Below are positions 16,963 through 24,789 of a DNA stretch of 50,160 nt, piece after piece; the first letter of the stretch is position 1, and every line of letters begins with the position of its first letter. The translations under genes were made by a program, and so were the position numbers. Source of the DNA: Clostridia bacterium (GTDB lineage: Bacteria; Bacillota; Clostridia; Christensenellales; Borkfalkiaceae); NCBI GenBank assembly GCA_021204625.1, contig JAJPZA010000233.1, forward strand, positions 1 through 50,160. The letters run 5' to 3'. Below the pieces are notes generated by a model. The model was not told the origin of the DNA. It did not search any database and worked only from the letters and a program-made list of their open reading frames with translations.

Positions 16963-19900
16963 TCAGGACTTCTTGCGAAGAAGAACAATGACTATGCCGG
17001 CCGCCGCAGCAACAACCGCAACTATGGCGATTACAAGCCCGGCAACTGCAATCCCGTTGCCGGAGCCGGATCCCGTTGTCTCATCCGCGCCGGTGCCGGT
17101 GCCTGCAGGAATTGTCACTGAATTGGTTCCGTCCGTAATGGTGACGCTGCCGTCACTGTCCTTGGCAAGCGTCACGCTGCTTCCTGCGGATGAAGCTGAA
17201 GGAATCGTGACTGATGTCGTGCCGTCCGAAATGACAGTGCTGCCGCTCGCGTCTGTGGTTATGGTTACGCCGCCTGCGGAATCTGATCCGGATGATGCGA
17301 TTGTTATTGTTTCAACTGTGCCGTCCGTAAGTGTGATGACGAGATTGCCGTCGGCGTCAGCATATATGCTCTCCACCGTTGCGGATGCCGCAGGGCCTTC
17401 TTCCGACGCGCCGCTTACTGTGATGGTGTACGTCATATAGAAAGTCTCAGAGGCGACATCAAAATATACGGAAGCATCCATGCCCATTGCCGATACCATG
17501 ATGTAAAGAACGTTGGGATCCGTGGAGCCGAATATGGACTCGAAGGAATCATACATGGCAAGCCCTGCATCTGTGAAAACATGATTCGTCTCGTCCACAG
17601 CGTCAACGGCAACCGTGAATGTATATGTTCCTGTTGTTGCGGCGGTTCCGGTTATGCGGCCGTTTCCGTTCATCTCAAGGCCGGCCGGAAGAGCACCGTC
17701 AACTATTGACATTGTGTAGCTTGAATTATAGGAAGTTGCGGCTGTGTCGTACTCCACATATGCGTTCACGCTGTCGCCGACAGTAAGTGACGATATGGAT
17801 TCGCCTGTCACGCGGTCCGCGCCTACGGTCACGATAGGGTCAATATTGATTGTGAGGTCAAGTTCGATCTTCACCCAGCCGTCAATAAGGACATTGAGAA
17901 CGATATCGTATCCGCCTTCGCTCAGCGGAGTTCCGGAAATATAGCCGTTGTCAAATGTGAGCCCTGTGGGAAGCGACCCGGAAACCAGTTCTGAGAAGAA
18001 ACTGTATCCTGCATCTTCGCTGACATACTTTTCAGGAATCACAAGCTCGTTCATGTATGTGCCCTGAGTGCCGTTCAGGGCCACTTTCATGGAAGTGTCC
18101 GTGACGCCGTTGTTGTTTCCGGCGCTGTTCGCCTCGTTGTACAGAAGCCTGGTCACTGCCATTCTCGCGCAGTACCACTGCGTAGGGCTGTATGCATTAT
18201 CAGATCCTACAACCACGCCGCCGTATACCGTCAGGTCTCCGCTGTTTTCGCCCTGCCCTTCATATACTCTTGCGACAGAGGAATCCCATGTTCCGGAAAG
18301 CGCCTTTGAACCGGAAATCTTGTTGCCGCCGGCATCTGTTGTGCTGTATGTTGAGAATGTAAGATTTCCGTCAGGGATTTCAGCCCCGGCGCGGACAAGA
18401 CCGTCAACGGTCATGGAAGGCATGCCGGAATAGATGTCTGTGATTATGAATCCGTTCCAGCCCCATTCGCCGCGTGTTATTCCCTGGATGAGGGCATAGT
18501 TCTGTCCGGCATACACGGCGCCGATTCTGTTGAATGCGCTCATTGCAGCATGAGCGTCGCCTTCCTGCATAGCCATCTGGAATATCTTGAGATAGTTCTC
18601 GCGGATGTTCTGCTCTGTTGCGTTGACTCCGCCGGAGCCGCTGAGCCCGCTCACGTCATAAAGAGCAAAATGCTTTACATATACGTTGATTCCGGTCTCT
18701 GTCGCTCCCTTCACGACGGCCGCTGCTATGAAGCCGCCCTGGATGGCGTCCTGGGAATAGTATTCGGGAGATCTGCCGGAGAACGCGCTGCGGTGAATGT
18801 TCATTCCGGGGCCATACCAGCCTGACAGACCCTGGGCAAGAAGCGTATTGCCTGCAAGGTATCCGTAGCGTGCGGCAAGGTCCGTATTCCAGGTAGCTGC
18901 CACCGTAGGCTCGCCTACCCATGTCGTAAGGTTGTAGGAATAGTTGGGTCCGTTGTCATCCAGCGTCTTCATTTTCCCGATTGTGGGCACAGCCACTGTG
19001 AGATGCGACCCGTTGTTCAGCAGCGAAGCAATTTCATCCCAGGTGAGCTGATTGATGAACTCCACCCAGTCCGAGCTGATGTTGCCTTTTGCGTCATACA
19101 GATCAACGCCGGCCATGTCATCCAGCGTAATGTCATATGTGCCGTCTTTGCCGACAGTGCCGCTGCCCTGTGTCCAGTCTGAAGGTATGTCCTCTTCCGT
19201 CTTGCACCAGACGTACTGGGAATCGTCTATAATGTCACCGTCCACATACTGGTATTTGGCAATCGTAGAGGAAAGAGTGGAAATTCCGCTGGAATCCAGA
19301 TCAAGATCATCCAGCAGGGCAGAAGGCTTCGTTCCGTCAAAGTCTGAACGGGAAAGCGTGGTCTCCATTGTTCCTGCAAGGTCAGATACAAGCCTGCTGT
19401 TGAAATCGTCATCATTCGAAAACTCATTGCTGATCTGGTTCCCGGAGAAATCATCCACGCGAAGCTCTGCGTCTTCATCAAGATTGAATGTGGCGGAAGC
19501 ATATGCCTTGTTGTCCTCTTTCATATTCAGGTATGAAGAGGATTCCATCACATGAACCGTATAATCTCCAGAATCGAGCAGATAAGCGCCGTTCCCGCCA
19601 TTTGCGTCTGTGCTGTAAGAGGCAAAATCCTGGACATTGAAGGTTATGTCAAGGGTCTCCTCTCCGCCGGGCCTCAGAGTATCCGTCTTGCCGTACCCTA
19701 CAAGCGTCACGTAAGATTTCTCCGCATCTCCGCTCTCATAAGGAGCCGTCACGTATATCTCCACTACTTCCTTGCCGGCGAAATCCCCGGTGTTCTTCAC
19801 GGTGACTTCAGCCGTCATGGATGTGATTGCAGTCTTCAGATCATCTTTTGAAGATGTCTCAACGTCCGCGGATGATATGCTGGCCCCCACTGCCTTTCCG

Positions 19901-21033
19901 AAGTTGTCCTTCAGGCTGTCCAGCGTGATGCTGAAATCCGTGTATGAGAGGCCGTATCCGAAGGGATACACCACATTGTTCCTGTACCAGGCGTCCGCCC
20001 TGGCTGAATCATCCGATTCATCATAAGTTACGCCGGATAAGGCTGACCCCACGGAAAGCGCATTGCCCTGGCTTGCCTCATACCTGTATGTCTCATAATA
20101 CTTGTAGCCGAGGTATATGTCCTCTTCGTAATCCAGGCCGATGTATGAAGTGCCTGTGTATTTGGATCCGAATGTGTTTGCGTATGTGGGGTCATTCGTA
20201 AAATCGTTGGTCCACTCGTCCACTGTCTTTCCTGAAGGGTTGAGTTTGCCGCTTAAAATCCGGCCCACAGCGGAAATGCCTCCGTCTCCGAGCCTTCCGA
20301 TCCAGGCAATGGCATTGATTTTGGAGTCTTTGTTCAGATTGCCCATCTCGAAGACATTGCTGGAGCTGTACAGCACGATGACCTTCTTGCAGGTTTCTTC
20401 CGCAAGGGCTATCATATTCTGCTCCGAGGCGGTGAGTTCAAGCTCGTGCTTGTCAGTATTTCCGGCCTCGTGAGACCAGCCCTGGCTGCCGTCAAGATAA
20501 TTCTCGTCCTCTTTTTCTCCGGTATCGAGGGAACGGTCGCTGGACTCTCCCGCTGTTCCTCTTGCAATGACAACGATGGCCGCATCGTTGTATGCTCTGA
20601 TGGACTGCTTCTGCTGGGATGAGAGAACTGTTTCCTTGCCGAAATCCGACTTTGATGCATTGTCATTGTCATAGAGCTCTTTGAGTGTGGGATTAACCTT
20701 GAATCCGGCATCCGCCAGGCTCTCTGTGATGCTTCCGTCAGTTTCGCTCATGCAATCCTGCGCCAAACCCAGAACACTGACTCTGGCTCCGGAATTCAAA
20801 GGAAGGGTTCCGTCATTCTTCAGCAGGGTGACGCCTTCCGAAGCGAGTTCCTCATTCAGTTCCCTGCCCGCAGCCAGAATCTGGTCCGTTGACGTGTAAT
20901 CCGTATAGAACCGTCCGTTTGCGGAAGTGTCCGCCGCCTGGGCAAAGATGGTTGACGTTCCAAGGCATACGGCCAGCAGCGCGCACGCCGCCACTGTTGC
21001 AGCCAAGGTAAGTTTTTTAGCAGTTGTCTTCAC
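16963..21033 (-). CDS. Giant secreted permuted GH3 glycosidase with He_PIG domains and C-terminal anchor, cassette B
   Basis: 1356 residues from a GTG at 21033 (AGGAGG 8 bases upstream). The signal peptide ends near AQA-ADT, about residue 33; the mature start SANGRFYTDY matches SANGKFYTDY in the cassette A paralogue. GH3_C at about 60-275 has the altered motif AGESSD (probable acid/base Glu163). The Fn3-like domain is at 400-500. The GH3_N barrel at about 690-950 shows WYGPGMNIHRSAFSGR, VKHFALYDVSG and FIITDIYSG with probable nucleophile Asp866. The stretch after the KH pair lacks the N-E-Q-E motif of the paralogue. Two He_PIG domains (SGSLPTGL, DGALPAGL) lie in the C-terminal third, followed by a Ser/Thr/Gly-rich linker with VTITDGT-type repeats instead of the collagen-like tract, then one helix and LLRKKS. 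Confidence 0.93.
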   Translation of the reverse strand: MKTTAKKLTLAATVAACALLAVCLGTSTIFAQAADTSANGRFYTDYTSTDQILAAGRELNEELASEGVTLLKNDGTLPLNSGARVSVLGLAQDCMSETDGSITESLADAGFKVNPTLKELYDNDNASKSDFGKETVLSSQQKQSIRAYNDAAIVVIARGTAGESSDRSLDTGEKEDENYLDGSQGWSHEAGNTDKHELELTASEQNMIALAEETCKKVIVLYSSSNVFEMGNLNKDSKINAIAWIGRLGDGGISAVGRILSGKLNPSGKTVDEWTNDFTNDPTYANTFGSKYTGTSYIGLDYEEDIYLGYKYYETYRYEASQGNALSVGSALSGVTYDESDDSARADAWYRNNVVYPFGYGLSYTDFSITLDSLKDNFGKAVGASISSADVETSSKDDLKTAITSMTAEVTVKNTGDFAGKEVVEIYVTAPYESGDAEKSYVTLVGYGKTDTLRPGGEETLDITFNVQDFASYSTDANGGNGAYLLDSGDYTVHVMESSSYLNMKEDNKAYASATFNLDEDAELRVDDFSGNQISNEFSNDDDFNSRLVSDLAGTMETTLSRSDFDGTKPSALLDDLDLDSSGISTLSSTIAKYQYVDGDIIDDSQYVWCKTEEDIPSDWTQGSGTVGKDGTYDITLDDMAGVDLYDAKGNISSDWVEFINQLTWDEIASLLNNGSHLTVAVPTIGKMKTLDDNGPNYSYNLTTWVGEPTVAATWNTDLAARYGYLAGNTLLAQGLSGWYGPGMNIHRSAFSGRSPEYYSQDAIQGGFIAAAVVKGATETGINVYVKHFALYDVSGLSGSGGVNATEQNIRENYLKIFQMAMQEGDAHAAMSAFNRIGAVYAGQNYALIQGITRGEWGWNGFIITDIYSGMPSMTVDGLVRAGAEIPDGNLTFSTYSTTDAGGNKISGSKALSGTWDSSVARVYEGQGENSGDLTVYGGVVVGSDNAYSPTQWYCARMAVTRLLYNEANSAGNNNGVTDTSMKVALNGTQGTYMNELVIPEKYVSEDAGYSFFSELVSGSLPTGLTFDNGYISGTPLSEGGYDIVLNVLIDGWVKIELDLTINIDPIVTVGADRVTGESISSLTVGDSVNAYVEYDTAATSYNSSYTMSIVDGALPAGLEMNGNGRITGTAATTGTYTFTVAVDAVDETNHVFTDAGLAMYDSFESIFGSTDPNVLYIMVSAMGMDASVYFDVASETFYMTYTITVSGASEEGPAASATVESIYADADGNLVITLTDGTVETITIASSGSDSAGGVTITTDASGSTVISDGTTSVTIPSASSAGSSVTLAKDSDGSVTITDGTNSVTIPAGTGTGADETTGSGSGNGIAVAGLVIAIVAVVAAAAGIVIVLLRKKS

Positions 21034-21247
21034 ACAAAATTCCTCCTGTTAGAAGATGTTTCCTTTATGGAATGATTTCCCTGCATAAAGGCCATGTCTT
21101 CTGTTCCTGCCATGACTATATGTAATGAAATCTGCTAAATTATATCTGCTGCCTGCAGGCTGTTCCCATCTGCGGCACATACCGGATTTACATGGACAAT
21201 ACAGGAAAAATCCAGCATATATCGTCTTTTTAAGTCCATATACAACA

Positions 21248-21271
21248 AAAGACAGACTTTAGTCTGTCTTT
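21248..21271. terminator. Symmetric hairpin AAAGACAGACT / AGTCTGTCTTT
   Basis: An 11-bp perfect stem with a 2-base centre, rich in A on the left and T on the right, so it could stop transcription both ways. It lies about 240 bases past the ppa stop and 215 bases upstream of the giant GH3 start, and would insulate the cassette from ppa read-through. Confidence 0.55.
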
Positions 21272-21435
21272 CAACACTGTTCACGCATAGACTCACGGCA
21301 TAATACATATCACTTGATAAGGCATCTCCGTTCTCTGTTCCGGACAGTTTTGCCGGGAAATGCAGACGCTGATCCTTAAAGCATTCATCCTGCACAATCC
21401 TGCAGACATGCCATTTCCCTCATGTCTTTCATACG

Positions 21436-21465
21436 AAAAAAGCGCGCATCCGGGGACACGCGCTT
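21436..21465 (-). terminator. Intrinsic terminator of ppa
   Basis: On the minus strand the stem AAGCGCG / CGCGCTT with a 12-base loop runs straight into TTTTTTCG, 44 bases past the ppa stop. Confidence 0.75.
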
Positions 21466-21508
21466 CGCTTTTCTATTCTTCTATATCTGGATGCATGAAG
21501 CCCGGATA

Positions 21509-22072
21509 TTACAGGTTCTCAATCTTCTTATGGCCGGTGTAATCCTCGCCGTACACTTCAAGGTATCTCTTGATGCAGCTGTCTATTATTCTCACGGCCT
21601 CGTCCTTGTGGCATATCTCGTCCGCCGTGGTCTTCTTGCCCTCAAGGGTCTTGTACACTTCAAAGAAGTGCATCATCTCGTCGAAGATGTGCATGGGCAG
21701 CTCGCCTATGTCCTTGTAATGGTTGTAGTTGGGGTCCTGGACGGGAACGGCGATTATCTTCTCATCCGCCTTGCCCTGGTCCACCATTTTGATGACCCCT
21801 ATAGGCGTGCACTGCACAAGGGTCATGGGATACACCTGCTCATTGCAGAGAACGAGGACGTCCAAAGGGTCTCCGTCGCTGGCAAGGGTCCTGGGGAGGA
21901 AGCCGTAGTTGGCGGGATACACCGTGGATGTGTAAAGGACGCGGTCCATCTTCAGAATTCCCGTGGACTTGTCCATCTCATACTTCACCTTGCAGCCTTT
22001 GGGTATCTCAATAAGGGCCTCAAACTTCTCGGACGTGACTCTGCGGTCATCCAAATCATGCCAGATGTTCAT
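21509..22072 (-). CDS. ppa: Inorganic pyrophosphatase, family I
   Basis: 187 residues. Splits pyrophosphate into two phosphates in the cytoplasm and so pulls forward nucleic acid, protein and other syntheses. The family I signature DGDPLDVLVL (66-75) carries the three metal-binding Asp residues (66, 68, 71). VIEIPKG-type sequence (IEIPKGCKVKYE, 21-32), YPANYGFLP (52-60) and YK-x-x-GELP are also present. Length fits the bacterial soluble enzyme. GGAGG lies 6 bases before the ATG. Single-gene unit with its own promoter (22113-22141) and terminator. Confidence 0.96.
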   Translation of the reverse strand: MNIWHDLDDRRVTSEKFEALIEIPKGCKVKYEMDKSTGILKMDRVLYTSTVYPANYGFLPRTLASDGDPLDVLVLCNEQVYPMTLVQCTPIGVIKMVDQGKADEKIIAVPVQDPNYNHYKDIGELPMHIFDEMMHFFEVYKTLEGKKTTADEICHKDEAVRIIDSCIKRYLEVYGEDYTGHKKIENL

Positions 22073-22112
22073 ACAATGCCTCCGCTACGCAGGCCTTCCC
22101 GCCTGCAACCGT

Positions 22113-22141
22113 ATTATACAACCGTAAGCTATCAAACGCAA
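22113..22141 (-). promoter_or_regulatory. Promoter of ppa
   Basis: Minus strand TTGCGT (22141-22136), 17-base spacer, TATAAT (22118-22113). The ppa ATG is 41 bases further on. A short GCAGGC / GCCTGC hairpin sits in the leader just before the ribosome binding site. Confidence 0.75.
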
Positions 22142-22211
22142 ACGAAATTTGATACATTTTGACGCAATGAGCCGGCTCTGCCGGAAGGCATGTCCGCAGA
22201 AGAAAATCAAA

Positions 22212-22231
22212 GGAACGGCCGAAGCCGTCCC
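22212..22231 (-). terminator. UUCG-loop terminator of the cytidylate-kinase-like gene
   Basis: Minus strand GGGACGGC-TTCG-GCCGTTCC followed by TTTGATTTTC, 40 bases past the stop at 22272. One G-U pair lies in the 8-bp stem. Confidence 0.75.
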
Positions 22232-22271
22232 GGGAAAGTCCATATGATGAAATGACGCAAGGGCCAAAGGA

Positions 22272-22865
22272 TTAGTCCATGGTCTCGTACAGGTTCTTTA
22301 TGATTTCCACGCACTTGTCTATGCCGAACTTGCCGCTGTCCAGGCAGACGTCATAGTTCTTGGCAAGTCCCCACTCAATGTCCGTGTAGAACTTGTAATA
22401 CGAAGCTCTGCGCTTGTCCTTGTCACGGAGACGCTTTGCGGGCATCTCGTCCGATTCGCCGTACACCTGCACAATACGCTCCTCGCGCTTTTCAAGGGAA
22501 GCATGGATAAAGACGGTGAGAAGGTCTGCCTTGTGGCGCAGGATGTAATCCGCGCAGCGGCCAACGATTACGCAGGGGCCTTTTTTGGAGACCTCTATGA
22601 CCGCCTTCCTCTGGGCGTTCCAGATGACGTCCTGGTTGGACTCGCGAAGACCCGCGCCTGCGTTGAGGGCACGCCCTAACCAGTGCGTCTGGGCCGCATA
22701 CTCCCCGTGCTCACGGATGTATTCATGGGCGAAGCCGGAGTCTTCGGCCACTTTTTCTATGAGCTCGCTGTCATAGCAGGGGATGCCAAGCTCCTTGGCA
22801 ACCTCTTTGCCTATCGTTCTTCCGCCGCTTCCGAATTGTCTGCTGATTGTGATGATCTTAGTCAT
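22272..22865 (-). CDS. Cytidylate-kinase-like P-loop protein (Cytidylate_kin2 type)
   Basis: 197 residues from the ATG at 22865, chosen because AGGAGGAG lies just ahead; the longer frame extends into non-coding sequence. MTKIITISRQFGSGGRTIGK is the N-terminal signature of the cytidylate-kinase-like family, with GSGGRTIG as the phosphate-binding loop. Also seen: LGIPCYDSELIEK, CVIVGRCADYIL (85-105 region), and the basic KRLRDKDKRRASYYKFYTD stretch, which fits the lid. The C-terminal half reads YDVCLDSGKFGIDKCVEII. The family is common in Clostridia and separate from classic Cmk; its true substrate is not established. Single-gene unit. Confidence 0.85.
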   Translation of the reverse strand: MTKIITISRQFGSGGRTIGKEVAKELGIPCYDSELIEKVAEDSGFAHEYIREHGEYAAQTHWLGRALNAGAGLRESNQDVIWNAQRKAVIEVSKKGPCVIVGRCADYILRHKADLLTVFIHASLEKREERIVQVYGESDEMPAKRLRDKDKRRASYYKFYTDIEWGLAKNYDVCLDSGKFGIDKCVEIIKNLYETMD

Positions 22866-23106
22866 GCTCTCCTCCTGCAGCTTGCCCATTAGCCTGGCTA
22901 TGCACGAAGCTGTATTTACGGCAGGGAACAGCTTTGCCGCACCCCTTGCCTTGCATATATTATACAGTTTTTGAGAGGGAAAGTCAACATTGCGTTTTTT
23001 CTGCAATTTCCGGTGAAGTGTGCAAAAAGCGCAGTATGAACGAACATGCTGCGCCTGAATGTCTATATGAAACTGCCCCGCTTTGGACGGCATATCCGCC
23101 TGCAGG

Positions 23107-23394
23107 CTATACGCTGTCCTGCACGAATTCCATCTCCCCGTACGCCTCCGGGAATGTCTTTCCGTTCCAGATTCTGGCTTTTAGGAACTTCTCCACGGGA
23201 TACCTGTCCAGGCTCCCGGACGCAACGAAGATGTAACCGGGCTCCATTGGCTTCACCTTGAAAACATAAATGCACGGGGAGCCGTTGTCATTTTCATCCT
23301 CGTCTATCATGTATATCTCGCCCATGAAGGACACAAAGGCTCCGGAGCCGTAATGCATGTCCTCTATGAAAGCTTCATATTCTGCCTGTGTCAT
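23107..23394 (-). CDS. Small acidic protein of unknown function
   Basis: 95 residues, MTQAEYEAFIEDMHYGSGAF to the end at EFVQDSV. Looks like a compact beta-rich cytoplasmic domain (GAFVSFMGEIYMIDEDEND, CIYVFKVKPMEPGYIFVASG). No signal peptide or membrane segment. I do not recognise a family. The upstream GGCAGGA is a weak ribosome binding site. A second minus frame over the same bases looks like a shadow. Real coding is favoured by residue composition and clean ends, but certainty is moderate. Confidence 0.6.
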   Translation of the reverse strand: MTQAEYEAFIEDMHYGSGAFVSFMGEIYMIDEDENDNGSPCIYVFKVKPMEPGYIFVASGSLDRYPVEKFLKARIWNGKTFPEAYGEMEFVQDSV

Positions 23395-23522
23395 GAAATA
23401 TATTCCTGCCGTGTGGATGTCTTTATCAGATGTCTTTAATATTTATATGGTATAGGCTTTTGCTGCGTGCAAAAGAGTCTGCATGGATTGCATGGTGCCT
23501 GTACGGGCGGAAACTTAGGGCG

Positions 23523-23562
23523 ATTTGTCACTGAATGACAGATTGCCCTGACTTTTTGCCGG
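23523..23562 (+). terminator. Terminator-like hairpin reading on the plus strand
   Basis: On the plus strand AGGGCGATTTGTCA pairs with TGACAGATTGCCCT around CTGAA, with two G-U pairs, and is followed by GACTTTTTGCC. Read on the minus strand the same places become A-C mismatches and no T-run follows, so the structure is built for plus-strand RNA. No plus-strand gene lies before it. Confidence 0.55.
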
Positions 23563-23628
23563 ATGCTCCCGCCTGTATAATGACAGGTGCGCATTGCATG
23601 ATGCCGTCTGTCGTGGAACGGGTACGGA

Positions 23629-24531
23629 TTAAAGGATGCCGTCTATGAACTCATCCGGATTGAAGAGCTCCAGGTCATCCATCTTCTCCCCCACCCCTGT
23701 GAAGATCACAGGGATGCCCATCTCAGAGCAGAGGGATATCACGAAGCCGCCCTTTGCGGAGGAGTCCAGCTTGGTTAAGACTATGCCGTCCAGCTCCACG
23801 GCATCATCGAAAATTTCCGCCTGGTTTATGGCATTGTTTCCGGTGGTGGCGTCAAGCACCAGGAACTTGTAAAAGTTGGCGTCCGGATATTCGCGCTCCA
23901 CCACCCTGGACATCTTCTTGAGCTCTTCCATGAGCTGCACCTTTACGTGCAGCCTGCCGGCCGTATCTATTATGACCACATCCGTGCCTCTCGCTTTTGC
24001 GGATGACATGGCGTCATACACGACGGCCGAGGGGTCCGAGCCCTCCTCATGCTTCACTATGCGGACCTTGGCCCTGTCTGCCCAGACGGTGAGCTGGTCT
24101 GCGGCCGCGGCCCTGAAAGTGTCCGCCGCCGTGACGGTGACGGTCTTGCCCTTGCGGACGAAATAATTGGCCAGCTTGCCGACCGTTGTGGTCTTGCCCA
24201 CGCCGTTCACGCCCACCATCATGATGACGGCCGGATACTCTATCTCCGGGATCTCGGCCTCCGTGAGATGGGACTTGAGCTCTTCCTTCAAAAGAGCTAT
24301 GACACGGTCTTTGTCCTTGTCCTTGAGCTTCTCTTTCTTGGCCTGCTCCTGGATGCCTTCCACTATCTCCTCCGACGTTGAGACTGAGATATCCGCGCTG
24401 ATGAGGACCTCTTCGAGGTCATCATAGAACTCCTGGTCTATCTTTCCTCTCTTGAATATGGAGGAAAGGGCTGCGCCCAAAGCGTCCTTGGTCTTCTTGA
24501 GCGCCTGTTTTATCTTTGAGAAAAATCCCAT
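23629..24531 (-). CDS. ftsY: Signal recognition particle receptor FtsY
   Basis: 300 residues from the ATG at 24531 (MGFFSKIKQALKK; AAGGAA upstream). GTPase that receives SRP-ribosome complexes at the membrane. A short basic N-terminal helix replaces the long acidic A domain, as usual in Gram-positive bacteria. The N domain is followed by the G domain: P-loop GVNGVGKTTTVGKL (107-120), DTFRAAAADQL, DTAGRLHVK, and TKLDSSAKGG. Ends with GVGEKMDDLELFNPDEFIDGIL, a typical FtsY tail. Downstream of smc by about 250 bases, as part of the rnc-smc-ftsY order. ffh is not next to it here. Confidence 0.96.
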   Translation of the reverse strand: MGFFSKIKQALKKTKDALGAALSSIFKRGKIDQEFYDDLEEVLISADISVSTSEEIVEGIQEQAKKEKLKDKDKDRVIALLKEELKSHLTEAEIPEIEYPAVIMMVGVNGVGKTTTVGKLANYFVRKGKTVTVTAADTFRAAAADQLTVWADRAKVRIVKHEEGSDPSAVVYDAMSSAKARGTDVVIIDTAGRLHVKVQLMEELKKMSRVVEREYPDANFYKFLVLDATTGNNAINQAEIFDDAVELDGIVLTKLDSSAKGGFVISLCSEMGIPVIFTGVGEKMDDLELFNPDEFIDGIL

Positions 24532-24782
24532 ATTGTTTCCTTGCATCCCCGCAGGGGAATGAGTGTATTCTGATGATTGGGCCCGTTATATGCGCAAACC
24601 ACATGCGTTTTCCGCACATGTCTGCATACGGGCTGCATGGGCCTTAAAAAGGCTCTGCGCGGCCGCTCCCGCGGCCTTGGAAATGGTCTCCGGGAAAGAT
24701 ACAGAAAAGCGTCTGCGCGGCCTGTATGGCTTGTATATGGGGACCTGATATGGTCCGGTCAGTCTTAAGGTCAGTCTTAAGG
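24532..24782 (-). other. smc-ftsY gap with hairpins
   Basis: 250 bases without a gene. Contains GGCCGC-TCCC-GCGGCC (24661-24676) and GCC-TTAAAA-GGC type short stems, plus the tandem 12-base repeat at the smc end. No clear promoter for ftsY. Confidence 0.5.
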
Positions 24783-24789
24783 TCAGTCT
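24757..24789 (-). repeat. 12-base tandem repeat at the smc stop codon
   Basis: GGTCAGTCTTAA occurs at 24757-24768 and 24769-24780, and GGTCAGTCT again at 24781-24789, where it contains the smc stop codon (TGA on the minus strand). A local replication-slippage product is the simplest reading. Confidence 0.8.

Larger units (their letters stand above)
21034..21508. other. Promoter region of cassette B and end of ppa
   Basis: Holds the ppa terminator (21436-21465), a second hairpin (21248-21271) and the likely start region of the giant GH3 gene. A minus-strand TATAAT lies at 21139-21144, about 105 bases before the GTG, but the sequence 17 bases upstream (GGGAAC) is a poor -35 box, as expected for an activated promoter. 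No gene. Confidence 0.45.

Noticed and set aside
21422-22162. 246-codon plus-strand frame over ppa
   Set aside because: Antisense to the pyrophosphatase, runs through its terminator and promoter, and has no domain.
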